DNA of 64,000 nucleotides, taken from positions 1 through 64,000 of the forward strand of contig CAYPOT010000012.1 of the NCBI GenBank assembly GCA_964412455.1, read 5' to 3'. A program made the translations under genes and the position numbers. This stretch comes from JAAXXJ01 sp964412455 (GTDB lineage: Bacteria; Nitrospirota; UBA9217). The notes under the pieces are model-generated. The model saw only the letters and a program-made list of their open reading frames with translations, had not been told where the DNA came from and did not search any database. Positions 16,969 to 26,421 of this stretch are shown here, in pieces (position 1 is the first letter of the stretch; each line of letters begins with the position of its first letter).

Positions 16969-18354
16969 TCACGGGGACTCAGCCTCGACCCTGTTTCTTC
17001 CGTTCTGCTTTGCCCGGTAAAGGGCCTCATCCGCCCTGCGCATTAAACTCACCTTATCATCTCTGGATGCCTGGTATGAAGCCACGCCAAGACTTATGGT
17101 GATACCCAGCTCCGCTTCGACGGTTTTTCTCAGCCGTTCGGCAACATCACACGCATTTGTCAACCCGGTCTCGGGAAGAATTGTCAGAAATTCCTCTCCT
17201 CCATACCTGAATACATGATCGGCGGTTCTCAACTCTTTCAACAAAATGCCCGCAATCTTTACCAGAAGTCTGTCGCCTTCAGCATGGCCGTGCGCGTCAG
17301 TGTACCTCTTGAAATGATCAATATCCAGCATAATGACCGAAACCTGGTTGCCGTATCTTTTGGCCAACTCAGTGAATTTCTCCAACTGAAGTTCCATGAA
17401 ACGCCTGTTGGCGAGTCCCGTAAGAGGATCATGGAGAGAAGCTCTTTTTGCCTCTTCAAAGAGGCTGGTATTTTCAAAAACAGGACCTATCTGGTTCCCT
17501 ATGGATAGAAGCAGGTTGCGTGTTTTTTCGTCTATTTCAACATCACGCTGTAAATAGAGATTCAGTACGCCGACGATTTTGCCCGCCGATTTCAGGGGAA
17601 GAATGATGTGTCCGTGGGGTTCTGCCGAGTGGCACAGGGAATGCCGTTCATCTTCATGGCTGCATGTCGAGATCACGATCTCACCGCTCTCCGCAGCCAG
17701 ACCACAAAGACACTCTCCGATGCGAAGGTCCTTGCATGACTCCTGGACCGATTCCGAAAGATTGACAAAGGAAATAAGCCGGACTCTCGCACCTTCGACA
17801 ACAAATATCGCGCCCTTGAATTCAAAAGGAAGAAACTTCATTTTCGCAAACGTGTTCAGCACCTCGGAGAGAAGCTTGTCCGGTTCCAGTGTACAGCTCA
17901 ACGCTTTCGAGATATCGTACAGCGTCTGTAATTCGGCATTGATTTTCTGCAGGTCCATGCTGTGCCTGGTGATCGCCTTTTCATCCGCCTGTTTTGCTAT
18001 GGCACGCTGGATGACAAGATGCAGTTGATCGATATCATATGGTTTGAGCAGATAGGAGAAGGCCCCCTGATTCGTTGCCGCAATGGCCGATCCAAGGGTG
18101 GCATTTCCGGTGAGGATGATGGTTTCCGTGGCTGGATGGTCGACTTTGACCCTGTTGAGCACATCGATTCCGGAGATATCCGGCAGGCCAAGATCGACCA
18201 GGACGATGTTGATTGTGTTCTCCGCCAGCAGAGCAAACCCTTCTGCTCCGTCCTTGGCCTCAATGGTTTCATACCCCTTGGCGCTGAGTATCTTGGAAAG
18301 GGTCTTCCTCAGGCCGGGGTCGTCATCTATGATGAGGATGCGGGGCTTATCCAT
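16969..18354 (-). CDS. Response regulator with GAF and GGDEF domains
   Basis: A 461-residue protein: receiver at about 1-120 with the phospho-acceptor Asp in VLVDLGLPD; a GAF-type sensor at about 150-300; and a diguanylate cyclase domain at about 310-458. The active-site motif is intact as YGGEEF. It should make cyclic di-GMP in response to phosphorylation. It begins two bases after the double-receiver gene stop on the same strand, so the two are co-translated. Confidence 0.93.
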   Translation of the reverse strand: MDKPRILIIDDDPGLRKTLSKILSAKGYETIEAKDGAEGFALLAENTINIVLVDLGLPDISGIDVLNRVKVDHPATETIILTGNATLGSAIAATNQGAFSYLLKPYDIDQLHLVIQRAIAKQADEKAITRHSMDLQKINAELQTLYDISKALSCTLEPDKLLSEVLNTFAKMKFLPFEFKGAIFVVEGARVRLISFVNLSESVQESCKDLRIGECLCGLAAESGEIVISTCSHEDERHSLCHSAEPHGHIILPLKSAGKIVGVLNLYLQRDVEIDEKTRNLLLSIGNQIGPVFENTSLFEEAKRASLHDPLTGLANRRFMELQLEKFTELAKRYGNQVSVIMLDIDHFKRYTDAHGHAEGDRLLVKIAGILLKELRTADHVFRYGGEEFLTILPETGLTNACDVAERLRKTVEAELGITISLGVASYQASRDDKVSLMRRADEALYRAKQNGRNRVEAESP

Positions 18355-18356
18355 CC

Positions 18357-19145
18357 CTAACCTCCTCTGTTTTCCGGGCTTGTAAACGGTTCGCCAAGGA
18401 GCGCCTGGAGTTTCTTTTTGCTTATCTCCTCGAGAATCCCGCTCAGCGCTTCGATCTCAAAGGGCTTGTAGAGGCAGGTGTAGGCCCCGATCTTCAGCCC
18501 CTTTTCTATGGCCCCTCCCATCTCCTCCCGGTAACCGGTAACGAGAACCACAGGCTGCGTAGGATATTTATCACGTATCGTTTTAAGAACAGTTACGCCA
18601 TCCACGGAGCCTAGTTTGATGTCCAGAATTACTGCCAGCTTGTAGTCCCGCTCCATGTGTTCAAGCACCTGCTCCGCGTTGCTCTCCGCTTCCACCCGGT
18701 AGCCTCTCGCCCGTAGAACATCGGCAAGGGTCTTGCGGAAAAGAGGGTCGTCATCCACCACAAGGACGCTCTCCTCTTTTCTGAGGAGGGCAAGGAACGC
18801 AAGAATCGCCTGAAGGTCTATTGGTTTGGTCATAACCGAATACGCACCCAGCAGTCTGGCCTCATCCACCTGCTCCTCGGTGGCAAAGGCGCTCATCAAC
18901 ACTACGGGAAGGTTGGGAGCTATTTCCTTGATCATACGTAATGCCTCGACGCCGTCGATTCCCTCCATTTTGATATCCATGAGCACGCAACCCAGATCAT
19001 TGATTTTCGCTATCTGCACGGCTTCTTCTCCGGTATAGGCGACCACCGCCTCATACCCTTTGACCGTCAGGATATCACAGGTCGTCTTGGTCATTCTCCG
19101 GTCGTCATCCACCACCAAGACCTTCATTTTTTCTCCCATTATCAT
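18357..19145 (-). CDS. Tandem double-receiver protein
   Basis: Two receiver domains in 262 residues: VLVVDDDRRMTK at the start with its Asp in LMDIKMEG, and VLVVDDDPLFRK at about residue 128 with its Asp in ILDIKLGS. Both keep the acidic triad and the later KP lysine (TKPI, YKPF). No output domain is present, so it is probably a phosphorelay or partner-binding protein. Three closely spaced ATGs (19145, 19139, 19127) are possible starts; 19139 has the best-spaced AGGA. It leads the operon with the GGDEF protein. Confidence 0.9.
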   Translation of the reverse strand: MIMGEKMKVLVVDDDRRMTKTTCDILTVKGYEAVVAYTGEEAVQIAKINDLGCVLMDIKMEGIDGVEALRMIKEIAPNLPVVLMSAFATEEQVDEARLLGAYSVMTKPIDLQAILAFLALLRKEESVLVVDDDPLFRKTLADVLRARGYRVEAESNAEQVLEHMERDYKLAVILDIKLGSVDGVTVLKTIRDKYPTQPVVLVTGYREEMGGAIEKGLKIGAYTCLYKPFEIEALSGILEEISKKKLQALLGEPFTSPENRGG

Positions 19146-19369
19146 TTCCTTTCAAATGGAAATATCATCGATATGGCCGTCCCTTGCGGGCCCCTCTATT
19201 CTCATCTATCATTCCGCCGTTTGCCTCTATAGCCTTCCGCTTTAGCTTTCCTTCTCTATCCTTGCCTCATTCAGAATAAACCATCTCAAAGAGACAGCAC
19301 TTCAGATTGTAGTAACCTCGCTTTGAAGAAAAAGACTGGGGCCAAGAGCGGGGATCTTTTTGTTTTCGA

Positions 19370-19801
19370 TTGACGAAGAGTATCCGCCACCCCTGGCTTG
19401 AAGTGGAGTTCATTGTCTCTTTTTATCATGGTGTGTGTCAAGGAGATTATCAGCTCGGAAGAGTTAGGCTGGAGAGGTGTTTGGACAAACAGCGCAAGAG
19501 CGGGAAGGTGGGGGGTCATGGATCCGTGCTTTTATGCATCGAGGGATACGCCGAGCATTTGCCGTTTCAACGGTGGCGCTGCCCGATATGTCGGCGGGTG
19601 TACACGATACGACCCTGTGGCTATTGGTCCCGGCATAGCCCGCCGGTGTGGACGATTGCCGAGGCGCCCCGTTATCGGTTGACACGCGAGTTCTGGAATA
19701 AGACCATGGAGTCTTCCCCACAGAGGCAGGTGCATTGGCTCCAGGCGCACGTGAAAAAGCTCCAGGCCCAGGTGCATTTCCTTTCGGAATATATCCGGTA
19801 G
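19370..19801 (+). pseudogene. Decayed zinc-ribbon ORF ending in the CBS 3'-end repeat
   Basis: An open frame of 143 codons from a TTG, without a convincing ribosome site. Its middle has RWRCPICRRVYTIRPCGY, a CxxC zinc-ribbon segment of the type seen at the N-terminus of transposon-linked proteins. Its last residues, HVKKLQAQVHFLSEYIR, are nearly identical to the CBS protein end because the DNA is duplicated. I treat it as a mosaic remnant. An expressed small protein cannot be excluded. Confidence 0.45.
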
Positions 19802-19827
19802 GGGATGCGGACGAACACGGAACATGG
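19745..19827 (+). repeat. CBS-gene 3'-end repeat, copy 2
   Basis: Second copy of the segment at 13991-14078, same orientation, covering the last 15 codons, stop and about 25 downstream bases. It lies 5.7 kb away, on the other side of the PstS-like/kinase/GGDEF block. Confidence 0.8.
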
Positions 19828-19910
19828 GCCAGGAGCAGATATGAGCGGTAAGGGAAAGCACTGTGTCTATTTACTCCGGCAGCTCCACCCATCACTGTTC
19901 CTTCTGCATC

Positions 19911-21767
19911 CTATTCACTGACTTCATCCAGTACGCTTCTCACCTTCCTTAAAAGCTCAAAGGGAGAGCTGGGCTTGTAAATCAGGTAGGCGCTGTTTTC
20001 GAGCAACGCTTTCCGCCGGACGATGTCCGGAGCATATCCACTGGCGAAGACGATCTTCATATCAGGCTGTATCTTCCGTATCTCGTCATAGGCCTCTTTG
20101 CCGTTCATCTTCGGCATGATGAGGTCGAACAGCAGGAGCTGGATCGCGTCCTTGTTCTCCTTGAATTTCCTCACTGCGTCCTCGCCGTCGACGGCCTCGA
20201 TGACCGTGTAGCCGTATTCTGTCAGCACAGTCTTTGACAGATTCCTAACCGATTCGTCATCTTCCGCGAGAAGGACCGTTTCCACGCCCCGGGCGGGCGC
20301 TTCTTCCTGGTGCGCCCTGTCCTCTTCCCTTGCTTCCGCCTTGATAACGGGCAAGTATATCCTGAAGGTCGTACCCTTGCCGGGCTCGCTGTACACGTTG
20401 ATGTAGCCCTCGTGCTGCTTGATGATGCCGTACACCATCGCAAGGCCAAGCCCCGTGCCTTTATCGACTTCTTTGGTCGTGAAGAAGGGCTCGAAGATCC
20501 TCTTCCGCGTCTCTTCGTCCATGCCCATGCCGGTGTCCGAAACGGTTATAAGTGCGTAAGGCCCGGGTTTGCCGTAGCCATGGGCCACGGTGAAGTCTTC
20601 GTTCAGATTGACCTGTTCCGTCAAAACGGTAAAGACGCCGCCCTCGGGCATGGCGTCACGCGCGTTGGTGGCGAAATTCATCAGCACCTGCTCAAGCTGG
20701 TGACTGTCGGCATGGATCGGTATCGGTCGATCTTGCAGCGCTGTTCTACACTCTACGTCCTCTCCAATCACCCTTATCAGGAACGTCTTGACCTTCCTGA
20801 CGACTTCGTTCAATTCCACGGGCTTCCGCTCACTCACCTGTTTTCTGCTGATCAGGAGGAGGTCTTTCGTGAGACGGGCTGCCCGGTCCGCTCCTTCGAG
20901 CATCCGTTCGATGTTCAGCCGTTTCGGATCGTCCTCTGCCATTTTTATGAGGGCCAGACTGCCGTAGCCGATGATGGCGGTCAGAACGTTATTGAAGTCA
21001 TGGGCCACACCGCCGGCAAGCGTACCGATGGATTCCATCTTCTGGGCCTGGAGATACTGCGCCTCGAGCTTCCGATGGTCGGTGATGTCCCTGCCGACCT
21101 CGATCACATTGACAACGCGGCCCGCTTCCAAGATCGGGACCGTCCTGAGTTCCCAGATTCGGCCGTCCGGCGTAGTGACGGTCTCGGCTGCGGGCTTGCC
21201 CGTGAGAACGGTCTTAAGCACAGGACAGGGATCGCAGGGCTCTGTCCTGTTGTACCTGATATCGAAGCAGTACCGGCCGACCGCTTCCTCCGGCCTCCCG
21301 TTCAACCCGGCGCCGACACCGTTGTTCACCCAGAGCACTTTGAGATTCGGCGACAGGAGCATCAGGCTGTCCGGTATCGCGTCCAACAAGGCGCGGAGCT
21401 GACCGGATAGTTGACGGAACTTTGCTTCGCTCGCAAGCAGATCCGCCTCCGCCTGTTCGCGCCTTTCATCCGCTGCGCGGATCGAACGAAAATATGCCCC
21501 GATGTAAAGAACGCCCGTCAGCATGAGACCGGAAATTATCAGGGCGATAAATTCAGGAAGTTCGAACGTTATCGTCTCGCCGGCGGCAAGCAATGAGGCG
21601 AAGGATACAATACGGCGCCATGCCATCAGTACCATTGCCACAGAGAGAAAAATCCATGCTAACCTTCGACCTGTTGTGCGAATCAGCAAAAGGGCAAACA
21701 CAGCCGCTGCGAGTTGCAGTCCGATTGACAGAAAAAAAAGGGCAACTGCGATCAAAAGAACCTCCAA
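19911..21767 (-). CDS. Membrane hybrid histidine kinase with PAS and receiver
   Basis: A 618-residue hybrid kinase. Three hydrophobic segments fill residues 1-95. A PAS domain (about 125-235) contains a Cys pair in EPCDPCPVL. The H-box is LAGGVAHDFNNVLTAI, the NtrB-like or hybrid type; ATP-binding motifs SDTGMGMD and GTGLGLAMVYG follow. The C-terminal receiver (about 495-615) has its Asp in LLFDLIMPKMNG. Autophosphorylation and internal transfer to the receiver are expected. It is a single gene with no obvious partner next to it. Confidence 0.92.
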   Translation of the reverse strand: MEVLLIAVALFFLSIGLQLAAAVFALLLIRTTGRRLAWIFLSVAMVLMAWRRIVSFASLLAAGETITFELPEFIALIISGLMLTGVLYIGAYFRSIRAADERREQAEADLLASEAKFRQLSGQLRALLDAIPDSLMLLSPNLKVLWVNNGVGAGLNGRPEEAVGRYCFDIRYNRTEPCDPCPVLKTVLTGKPAAETVTTPDGRIWELRTVPILEAGRVVNVIEVGRDITDHRKLEAQYLQAQKMESIGTLAGGVAHDFNNVLTAIIGYGSLALIKMAEDDPKRLNIERMLEGADRAARLTKDLLLISRKQVSERKPVELNEVVRKVKTFLIRVIGEDVECRTALQDRPIPIHADSHQLEQVLMNFATNARDAMPEGGVFTVLTEQVNLNEDFTVAHGYGKPGPYALITVSDTGMGMDEETRKRIFEPFFTTKEVDKGTGLGLAMVYGIIKQHEGYINVYSEPGKGTTFRIYLPVIKAEAREEDRAHQEEAPARGVETVLLAEDDESVRNLSKTVLTEYGYTVIEAVDGEDAVRKFKENKDAIQLLLFDLIMPKMNGKEAYDEIRKIQPDMKIVFASGYAPDIVRRKALLENSAYLIYKPSSPFELLRKVRSVLDEVSE

Positions 21768-21809
21768 AAAAGTCCTGATTTGACTGCACTCTTGTCCAAA
21801 ACAGGTTTA

Positions 21810-21871
21810 AAAAAATAACTCCGGTCCGGGTAATATGGTCGTTGCGAGCGACAATAAAACCCGGCCCGGAG
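21810..21871 (-). terminator. Terminator-like hairpin upstream of the hybrid kinase
   Basis: CTCCGGTCCGGGT (21819-21831) pairs imperfectly with ACCCGGCCCGGAG (21859-21871), and a seven-A run at 21810-21816 reads as T on the minus strand after the stem. It would end minus-strand transcription, yet no intact gene lies just upstream of it. It may be the terminator of a lost gene. Confidence 0.5.
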
Positions 21872-22174
21872 GAAAGCTGTGACAAGATTACCAGTATCTT
21901 CGGCCAAATGCCATGTCTTTTTGCGCGCCTTGATGAGGTATGGTAAGGTGTGAGTTTATTCAACAGTCTGGTTGGCGTTCCCCCGGACCGGCTATTTCCC
22001 CGCTGCCGACTACCGCGTGACGATCGTCGCACATGGTGCCGCTTTCCTCGGCCAGGTTCTCATCGATGAACGATGATCTTGAAGCAGCGCTTGATCACGA
22101 TCACAACGAAGATGGCGCCGGCCAGGATGTCATGGATACGGTAGAATAAGATCGCGTGACCAGTGATTGTCGTT
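21872..22174. other. Intergenic stretch with a possible membrane-protein remnant
   Basis: No intact gene is seen. On the minus strand, about 22070-22160 reads FYRIHDILAGAIFVV then IVIKRCFKIIVHR and a stop, which looks like the last helix of a membrane protein without any start or body. The family was not recognised. Confidence 0.35.
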
Positions 22175-22198
22175 AAAAAAGGCGGCGGGAAGCCGCCT
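22175..22198 (-). terminator. Rho-independent terminator of the UspA gene
   Basis: AGGCGGC (22180-22186) pairs with GCCGCCT (22192-22198) across a five-base loop, followed on the minus strand by six T (22175-22180). It lies 30 bases past the stop of the universal stress gene. Confidence 0.85.
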
Positions 22199-22228
22199 CC
22201 GGTACAGGTTATCATGCCGTTCTTGATC

Positions 22229-23074
22229 TTACGCCTTGACGATCAAAACCGGGCAAGAGGAGAGACCGACCACCCTCTCTGAAACGCTGCCCATCAGAAG
22301 CTTTTCAATACCGGTTCTTCCATAGGTCCCCAAGATAATGATATCCGCATTCTTCTCCTTTGCCGTCTTTAAAACCATCTCGTAGCGTCTCCCTACCGCC
22401 ACAAGCGGTTCAATCTCAACCCCGTGCTCTTTGGCCTTTTCCTTCACCCGTTCCACGTTTGCCTGTGCACGCGGCAGATCACTGTCGGCGGGGGCAACGG
22501 AAAGGGCAAAGGTTTTTTTAACCTTGGGATAGCATCTCTTGCTCATACTTATGGCCTCTCTCTCCGCCGCTTCGCAATTGCTTGAGCCGTCCGTGGCGAC
22601 CATAATGGTGTCCACCTTTATTTCCGCATCCTTTGGCACCACGAGGACTTTGGCGGACGCGTACCCTATCACCTTTGCGGTCACACTTCCCATGAGGATC
22701 TTTTTGAGACCCGTTCTCCCGCGCCTGCCCATGACAATGACATCGGCAGTTCTCTTCCCCGCCTCTTCAATGATCGCTTTATACGGCTGGTCCGTCCTGC
22801 TTACGATGACCTCGCATTCTACATTGTCCTGAGCGGCCGTCTTCCTTATCCGGTCCAGATGCTCCCGCGCGGCAATTTCCATTTTCTCCACAATCTTTGG
22901 ACCTTCTGTCTCAAGCTCGGCATTGACCTCCAATACATACATCACCGACAGCTTCGCAATGCATGATTTTGCCAGATATATTGCCTCTTGTATCGCGCCT
23001 TCGCTGTATTCCGACCCATCGGTGGCAAGGAGGATGTTTTTCAGCGGCCCCATGTAATCCGTTCTGCTGCTCAT
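22229..23074 (-). CDS. Tandem UspA-domain universal stress protein
   Basis: A 281-residue protein made of two UspA domains of about 140 residues. Both end with the ATP-binding-type motif: MGRRGRTGLKKILMGS in the first and LGTYGRTGIEKLLMGS in the second; each begins with an ATDGS segment. Such proteins bind ATP and help cells survive stress or energy shortage. It appears to be a single gene with its own terminator. A short frame upstream (MSSRTDY) precedes the domain start MGPLKNILLA, so either Met could be used. Confidence 0.93.
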   Translation of the reverse strand: MSSRTDYMGPLKNILLATDGSEYSEGAIQEAIYLAKSCIAKLSVMYVLEVNAELETEGPKIVEKMEIAAREHLDRIRKTAAQDNVECEVIVSRTDQPYKAIIEEAGKRTADVIVMGRRGRTGLKKILMGSVTAKVIGYASAKVLVVPKDAEIKVDTIMVATDGSSNCEAAEREAISMSKRCYPKVKKTFALSVAPADSDLPRAQANVERVKEKAKEHGVEIEPLVAVGRRYEMVLKTAKEKNADIIILGTYGRTGIEKLLMGSVSERVVGLSSCPVLIVKA

Positions 23075-23180
23075 CGTAATGACCTCCCGTTTTCAGTATT
23101 TCAGATGCTGCAAGCATGCCGCATACCGTATCTTTCACCTGAAAAGACCCGTAACAACTTGTATTGTTGAAGTTTGTAGG

Positions 23181-23232
23181 GCAAGGCTTCAGCCTTGCTA
23201 ACCACCGAAATGCCGCAACCCTAAAGGGTTGC
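23181..23232. repeat. Two adjacent palindromes of an intergenic repeat
   Basis: GCAAGGCT-TC-AGCCTTGC (23181-23198) and GCAACCCT-AA-AGGGTTGC (23215-23232) stand side by side in the 233-base gap between the UspA and cytochrome genes. A related GGGTTGCCC hairpin is in the nuoL-nuoM gap. Confidence 0.65.
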
Positions 23233-23307
23233 CTTACAAAAGAGCGGATTTTTTGTTCTCCGTTGTGAGCCGAAGGCTCCTAAGTGCTTCTTACCGATTG
23301 TCGACAA

Positions 23308-25101
23308 TTAATGATACGCCGTGCCTGTTGTTGTTCTCTCCTCGTACTTCTTGCGTTCCTTCCCGTAGATCGCCTTGTTCCTGACGGCCGGGATCGAAAA
23401 ATCGCCCTTTGCCCGCCACTTGTCCTTCAGGTAATACCACGGGGCGAAGTCTTCGATCTTCCAGCCTTCCTTGACCTTGATCTCCGTCGTTGCCTGCACG
23501 TCTTTTATGAACAGCCCCTTTTTATCAGCTATCACGGTATGTTTTCCCTCAAAGGGCTCGGCGCCTTGATCGTTATACTTCCACGAAACCTCCTGTCGCT
23601 GCTCCCCGTCCCTGGTGTGGCAGCTCTCGCAGCTCCTCGATTTCCCATACTTGTGGGACAGCTTGTCCAACTGGATCCATGCAAGGGCATTGTCATTCGC
23701 GGGCAGCCCGCTCAGGAGCCCCACAAAGGCGTATGCATCGTCCGTCCGGTCGAGGTCGGGGAGACTTGCCGGGAACCGCCAGCCAAGCCCCGGTTTCAGA
23801 TCGCCCGCGGTCTTCTGATTCAGAACAGCCATGGCATAGGGTTTCACCGGGATCCATTTACCCTTCTGGTCCTTGATTAAAATCGGCTCCTTCATAACAC
23901 CGTAATATTCCTTATATTTGAAGAATGGCGTTTTGGTTCCGGCCATCTTGCCCGGTCCCCAGAAGGTGCCGGCATACGCGCCGACATCCTGAATATGGCA
24001 TGCCTCGCAGGTCACTTTTTTATGGACCGACGTTGAGATGGACTTCACCGCAGGGTCATGACATTTTGTACAGGCCGCCTGTCTTCTCACCTGTCCGTGG
24101 AGAAGCGTTTTGTCCTTTGCCGGGGTGTCGTGGCAATCAGTGCACGAAAGTCCCTTCGAAAAATGGATGTCCGGGACCGCGCCCTTCGGATTCGCATACT
24201 CGCCGCCGATGTAACCGCCGCCCCTCCTTCGGTCCTCGGGGCCTGCGTGGCAGAGAGAGCCCCTCCCGCCGCCGTAACAGGTCTGGGGCGATATATTTTT
24301 TGTAAATGTGTGAGAACCTCTGGAGGGATCGTTCGGATCTTTCTTCTTAGGACTGAAATGGCAGTCCAGGCATCCCGCATGGCAGGTATTGCATGCCTTC
24401 TGATTCATCAGCGCCATTTCCCTCGTGAACGGGACCATGGCGTCCTTTGCGATCTCTTCCTGCCCGTCAACAAACCAGGCACCGCAGTTATGGGGGCCCC
24501 TCGTCTTGTCGGTCCAGGTCTTGTACTGGCTTTGTTTTGCGTTGTGCCCCATTGCAGTCTTTTTGAATTCCTCGGCCTGTTTCGGGTGGCATGCTCCGCA
24601 GGTCTTATCCTGAACAGCATCGTTGAAGGAAAGGGTCTCGGGGTCCTTGTCGTGGTAGAGGATGGTGTTCACCTCCGGATCTTTGACGAGTTTCCCGTCC
24701 TTTTCGACCATGGGAAGAAGCTCGGCCATGGGGTTCTTTCCCCTCGGCTCCAGGGATTCCGGTTTGTAGTTTTCGAGTTTGTCCCTCGTTACCGCCTGAA
24801 AGCCCTTTGCCTTCACATAATAAAGCCTGAGCAATCCTTTATGCGCGCCTTCCTTTGTTGCGTCTGAAGAATTACCGAGATGACAGTCAGTGCACGAGGC
24901 GGGCATCTTTGTCTGTTTCTCCACTTCCTGCTGAGTTACGGAAAACTGTGGAAATCCCAGCTCCCTCATTTTTACCGCATCGCCGTGGCAGGAAAGACAG
25001 CTATTCACACTCGGAGGTTTCTGCTGAGCAATGGTTCTGTCGGCGGCGATGAGCAACGAGAGACTGCAGAATACAAGCGCGAGCATTCCTTTTTTCTTCA
25101 T
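23308..25101 (-). CDS. Periplasmic multiheme cytochrome c (about ten hemes)
   Basis: A 597-residue protein with an N-terminal signal (about 1-25). Nine CxxCH heme-attachment motifs start near residues 35, 70, 168, 237, 244, 320, 344, 365 and 491. A tenth site, CYGGGRGSLCH at about 275-285, has eight residues between the cysteines instead of two. The protein should carry electrons in the periplasm. No partner enzyme is adjacent; the next gene upstream on the strand is a cache-HAMP sensor. I do not recognise a named family, and the substrate is unknown. Confidence 0.88.
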   Translation of the reverse strand: MKKKGMLALVFCSLSLLIAADRTIAQQKPPSVNSCLSCHGDAVKMRELGFPQFSVTQQEVEKQTKMPASCTDCHLGNSSDATKEGAHKGLLRLYYVKAKGFQAVTRDKLENYKPESLEPRGKNPMAELLPMVEKDGKLVKDPEVNTILYHDKDPETLSFNDAVQDKTCGACHPKQAEEFKKTAMGHNAKQSQYKTWTDKTRGPHNCGAWFVDGQEEIAKDAMVPFTREMALMNQKACNTCHAGCLDCHFSPKKKDPNDPSRGSHTFTKNISPQTCYGGGRGSLCHAGPEDRRRGGGYIGGEYANPKGAVPDIHFSKGLSCTDCHDTPAKDKTLLHGQVRRQAACTKCHDPAVKSISTSVHKKVTCEACHIQDVGAYAGTFWGPGKMAGTKTPFFKYKEYYGVMKEPILIKDQKGKWIPVKPYAMAVLNQKTAGDLKPGLGWRFPASLPDLDRTDDAYAFVGLLSGLPANDNALAWIQLDKLSHKYGKSRSCESCHTRDGEQRQEVSWKYNDQGAEPFEGKHTVIADKKGLFIKDVQATTEIKVKEGWKIEDFAPWYYLKDKWRAKGDFSIPAVRNKAIYGKERKKYEERTTTGTAYH

Positions 25102-25243
25102 AATTTTGTTGCCCCCTTATCGGTTGATGAGAGCATCCGTGTCCAGCTCGTCTCTCTCTGCGCCCATCTCGGTCATCGGCGTCATGCTTCCCCCTGAGAC
25201 AGACAGTTCCATTGAAGCAAATACGCGAGGCAGGAGCATTCGC

Positions 25244-26371
25244 CTATTCCAGAAGCTTCTTCATACTGACCCGCATTCTGTCCAGTGACTTGGCGAGGGT
25301 CTCCAGCTCATCGTTCGACTTGATCTCTATCTTGTCGGCAAGTTTGCCCATGGAGACAGCATCGGCCGCGTTCGTCAACGCGATCACAGGGTTGATGACG
25401 CTCTTCCTCAGGCTGAGGTTGATCACCACGGAGACCAGCAGCAGAATAGACGTATAGACCGCGATATTGATTATCAACGTTCTTCTGATCTTGGCCAGAA
25501 CCGCCGTGCGGTCCATGAAAACACCTAGAAACCCGACGGCCTTGCCGGAGTAATCGGTGAGCGACGAGAGGGCGACATAATACGCCCTGCCACCGGCGGT
25601 CGCATGGTCGATATACGAGCGACGTCCAGCGACCTGCGCCGCGGTCAGCATGCTTGGCCGCAGGATTTCCTGTGTCAGGGCCGGGTTGGTGGAATAAAAG
25701 GGAGCGTAGTTTGCGATTATCTTCACGTTTTTCTGCCACTCCTGCCAGACCTGCGTGGCCGCATCCTGAGAGATCAACACGGTAACGTCCGTGTTGAACA
25801 CTTTCTTCGCGTCCTCAAGCGCCGGCGCCAGTTCGCCTCCGAACTCCACCGACCCAACATGGTTACCCTTGGAAAAGACCGGTTCCACCCCCCGGAGCCC
25901 GATACCGGCGCGTCCGATCTCGATCCCCCGCACTCCCGTCTTTTTATCGTTCACCGCGAGGACCGTGAACCTGAACGACGACAGGTCGTCCCCATACTTT
26001 TCCGGCTGGTGCACCCGTAAAAACGACATGGCGGGCGGCTTATGGAACTGGAACTGGGCAAGCCCGAATTTTTTCTTCAGAATATCGAACCCCGGTAAAA
26101 ACTCGAAAATCAGCTTTTGCCGGTCGCCTCTGCCGAAGGCGTCGGCCGCGGTGGGCATCCCGGCGACGAGGGTCGCCATCTGCTGATAGAGGTCCATGCG
26201 GGCGTTCAGGATGCCCTGAGCGGTGCTGAGGACGCCTTTGAGTGTTTCCTCCGCTTCATCTTTAACGAGCGAGACCTGTGAGTAGTAATTGAACACCGCC
26301 AAGCCGCTCATGACAACCACCAGAATGACTATCACCGGAAGAATCGTTTTGGATTTCAGGCCTCGCTTCAT
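25244..26371 (-). CDS. Cache-HAMP membrane sensor without output domain
   Basis: A 375-residue protein. Helices at about 10-28 and 292-315 flank a large periplasmic region of the double-cache type (FGLAQFQFHKPPA and FRFTVLAVNDK segments). A HAMP domain (about 315-370) ends the protein at SMKKLLE; no kinase, MCP or GGDEF domain follows. It is therefore a truncated or two-component-style sensor that must signal to a separate protein. The neighbours on the same strand are a small receiver, a DUF4388 protein and another receiver, plausible partners. Confidence 0.85.
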   Translation of the reverse strand: MKRGLKSKTILPVIVILVVVMSGLAVFNYYSQVSLVKDEAEETLKGVLSTAQGILNARMDLYQQMATLVAGMPTAADAFGRGDRQKLIFEFLPGFDILKKKFGLAQFQFHKPPAMSFLRVHQPEKYGDDLSSFRFTVLAVNDKKTGVRGIEIGRAGIGLRGVEPVFSKGNHVGSVEFGGELAPALEDAKKVFNTDVTVLISQDAATQVWQEWQKNVKIIANYAPFYSTNPALTQEILRPSMLTAAQVAGRRSYIDHATAGGRAYYVALSSLTDYSGKAVGFLGVFMDRTAVLAKIRRTLIINIAVYTSILLLVSVVINLSLRKSVINPVIALTNAADAVSMGKLADKIEIKSNDELETLAKSLDRMRVSMKKLLE

Positions 26372-26421
26372 ATTGCCCTCCTTATGTTAGATCGTTCTAT
26401 CGTGTGATCGTGCTGACGTCC

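Noticed and set aside
22070..22160. Short membrane-helix frame upstream of the hybrid kinase as a gene
   Set aside because: No start, ribosome site or family; treated only as a possible remnant.
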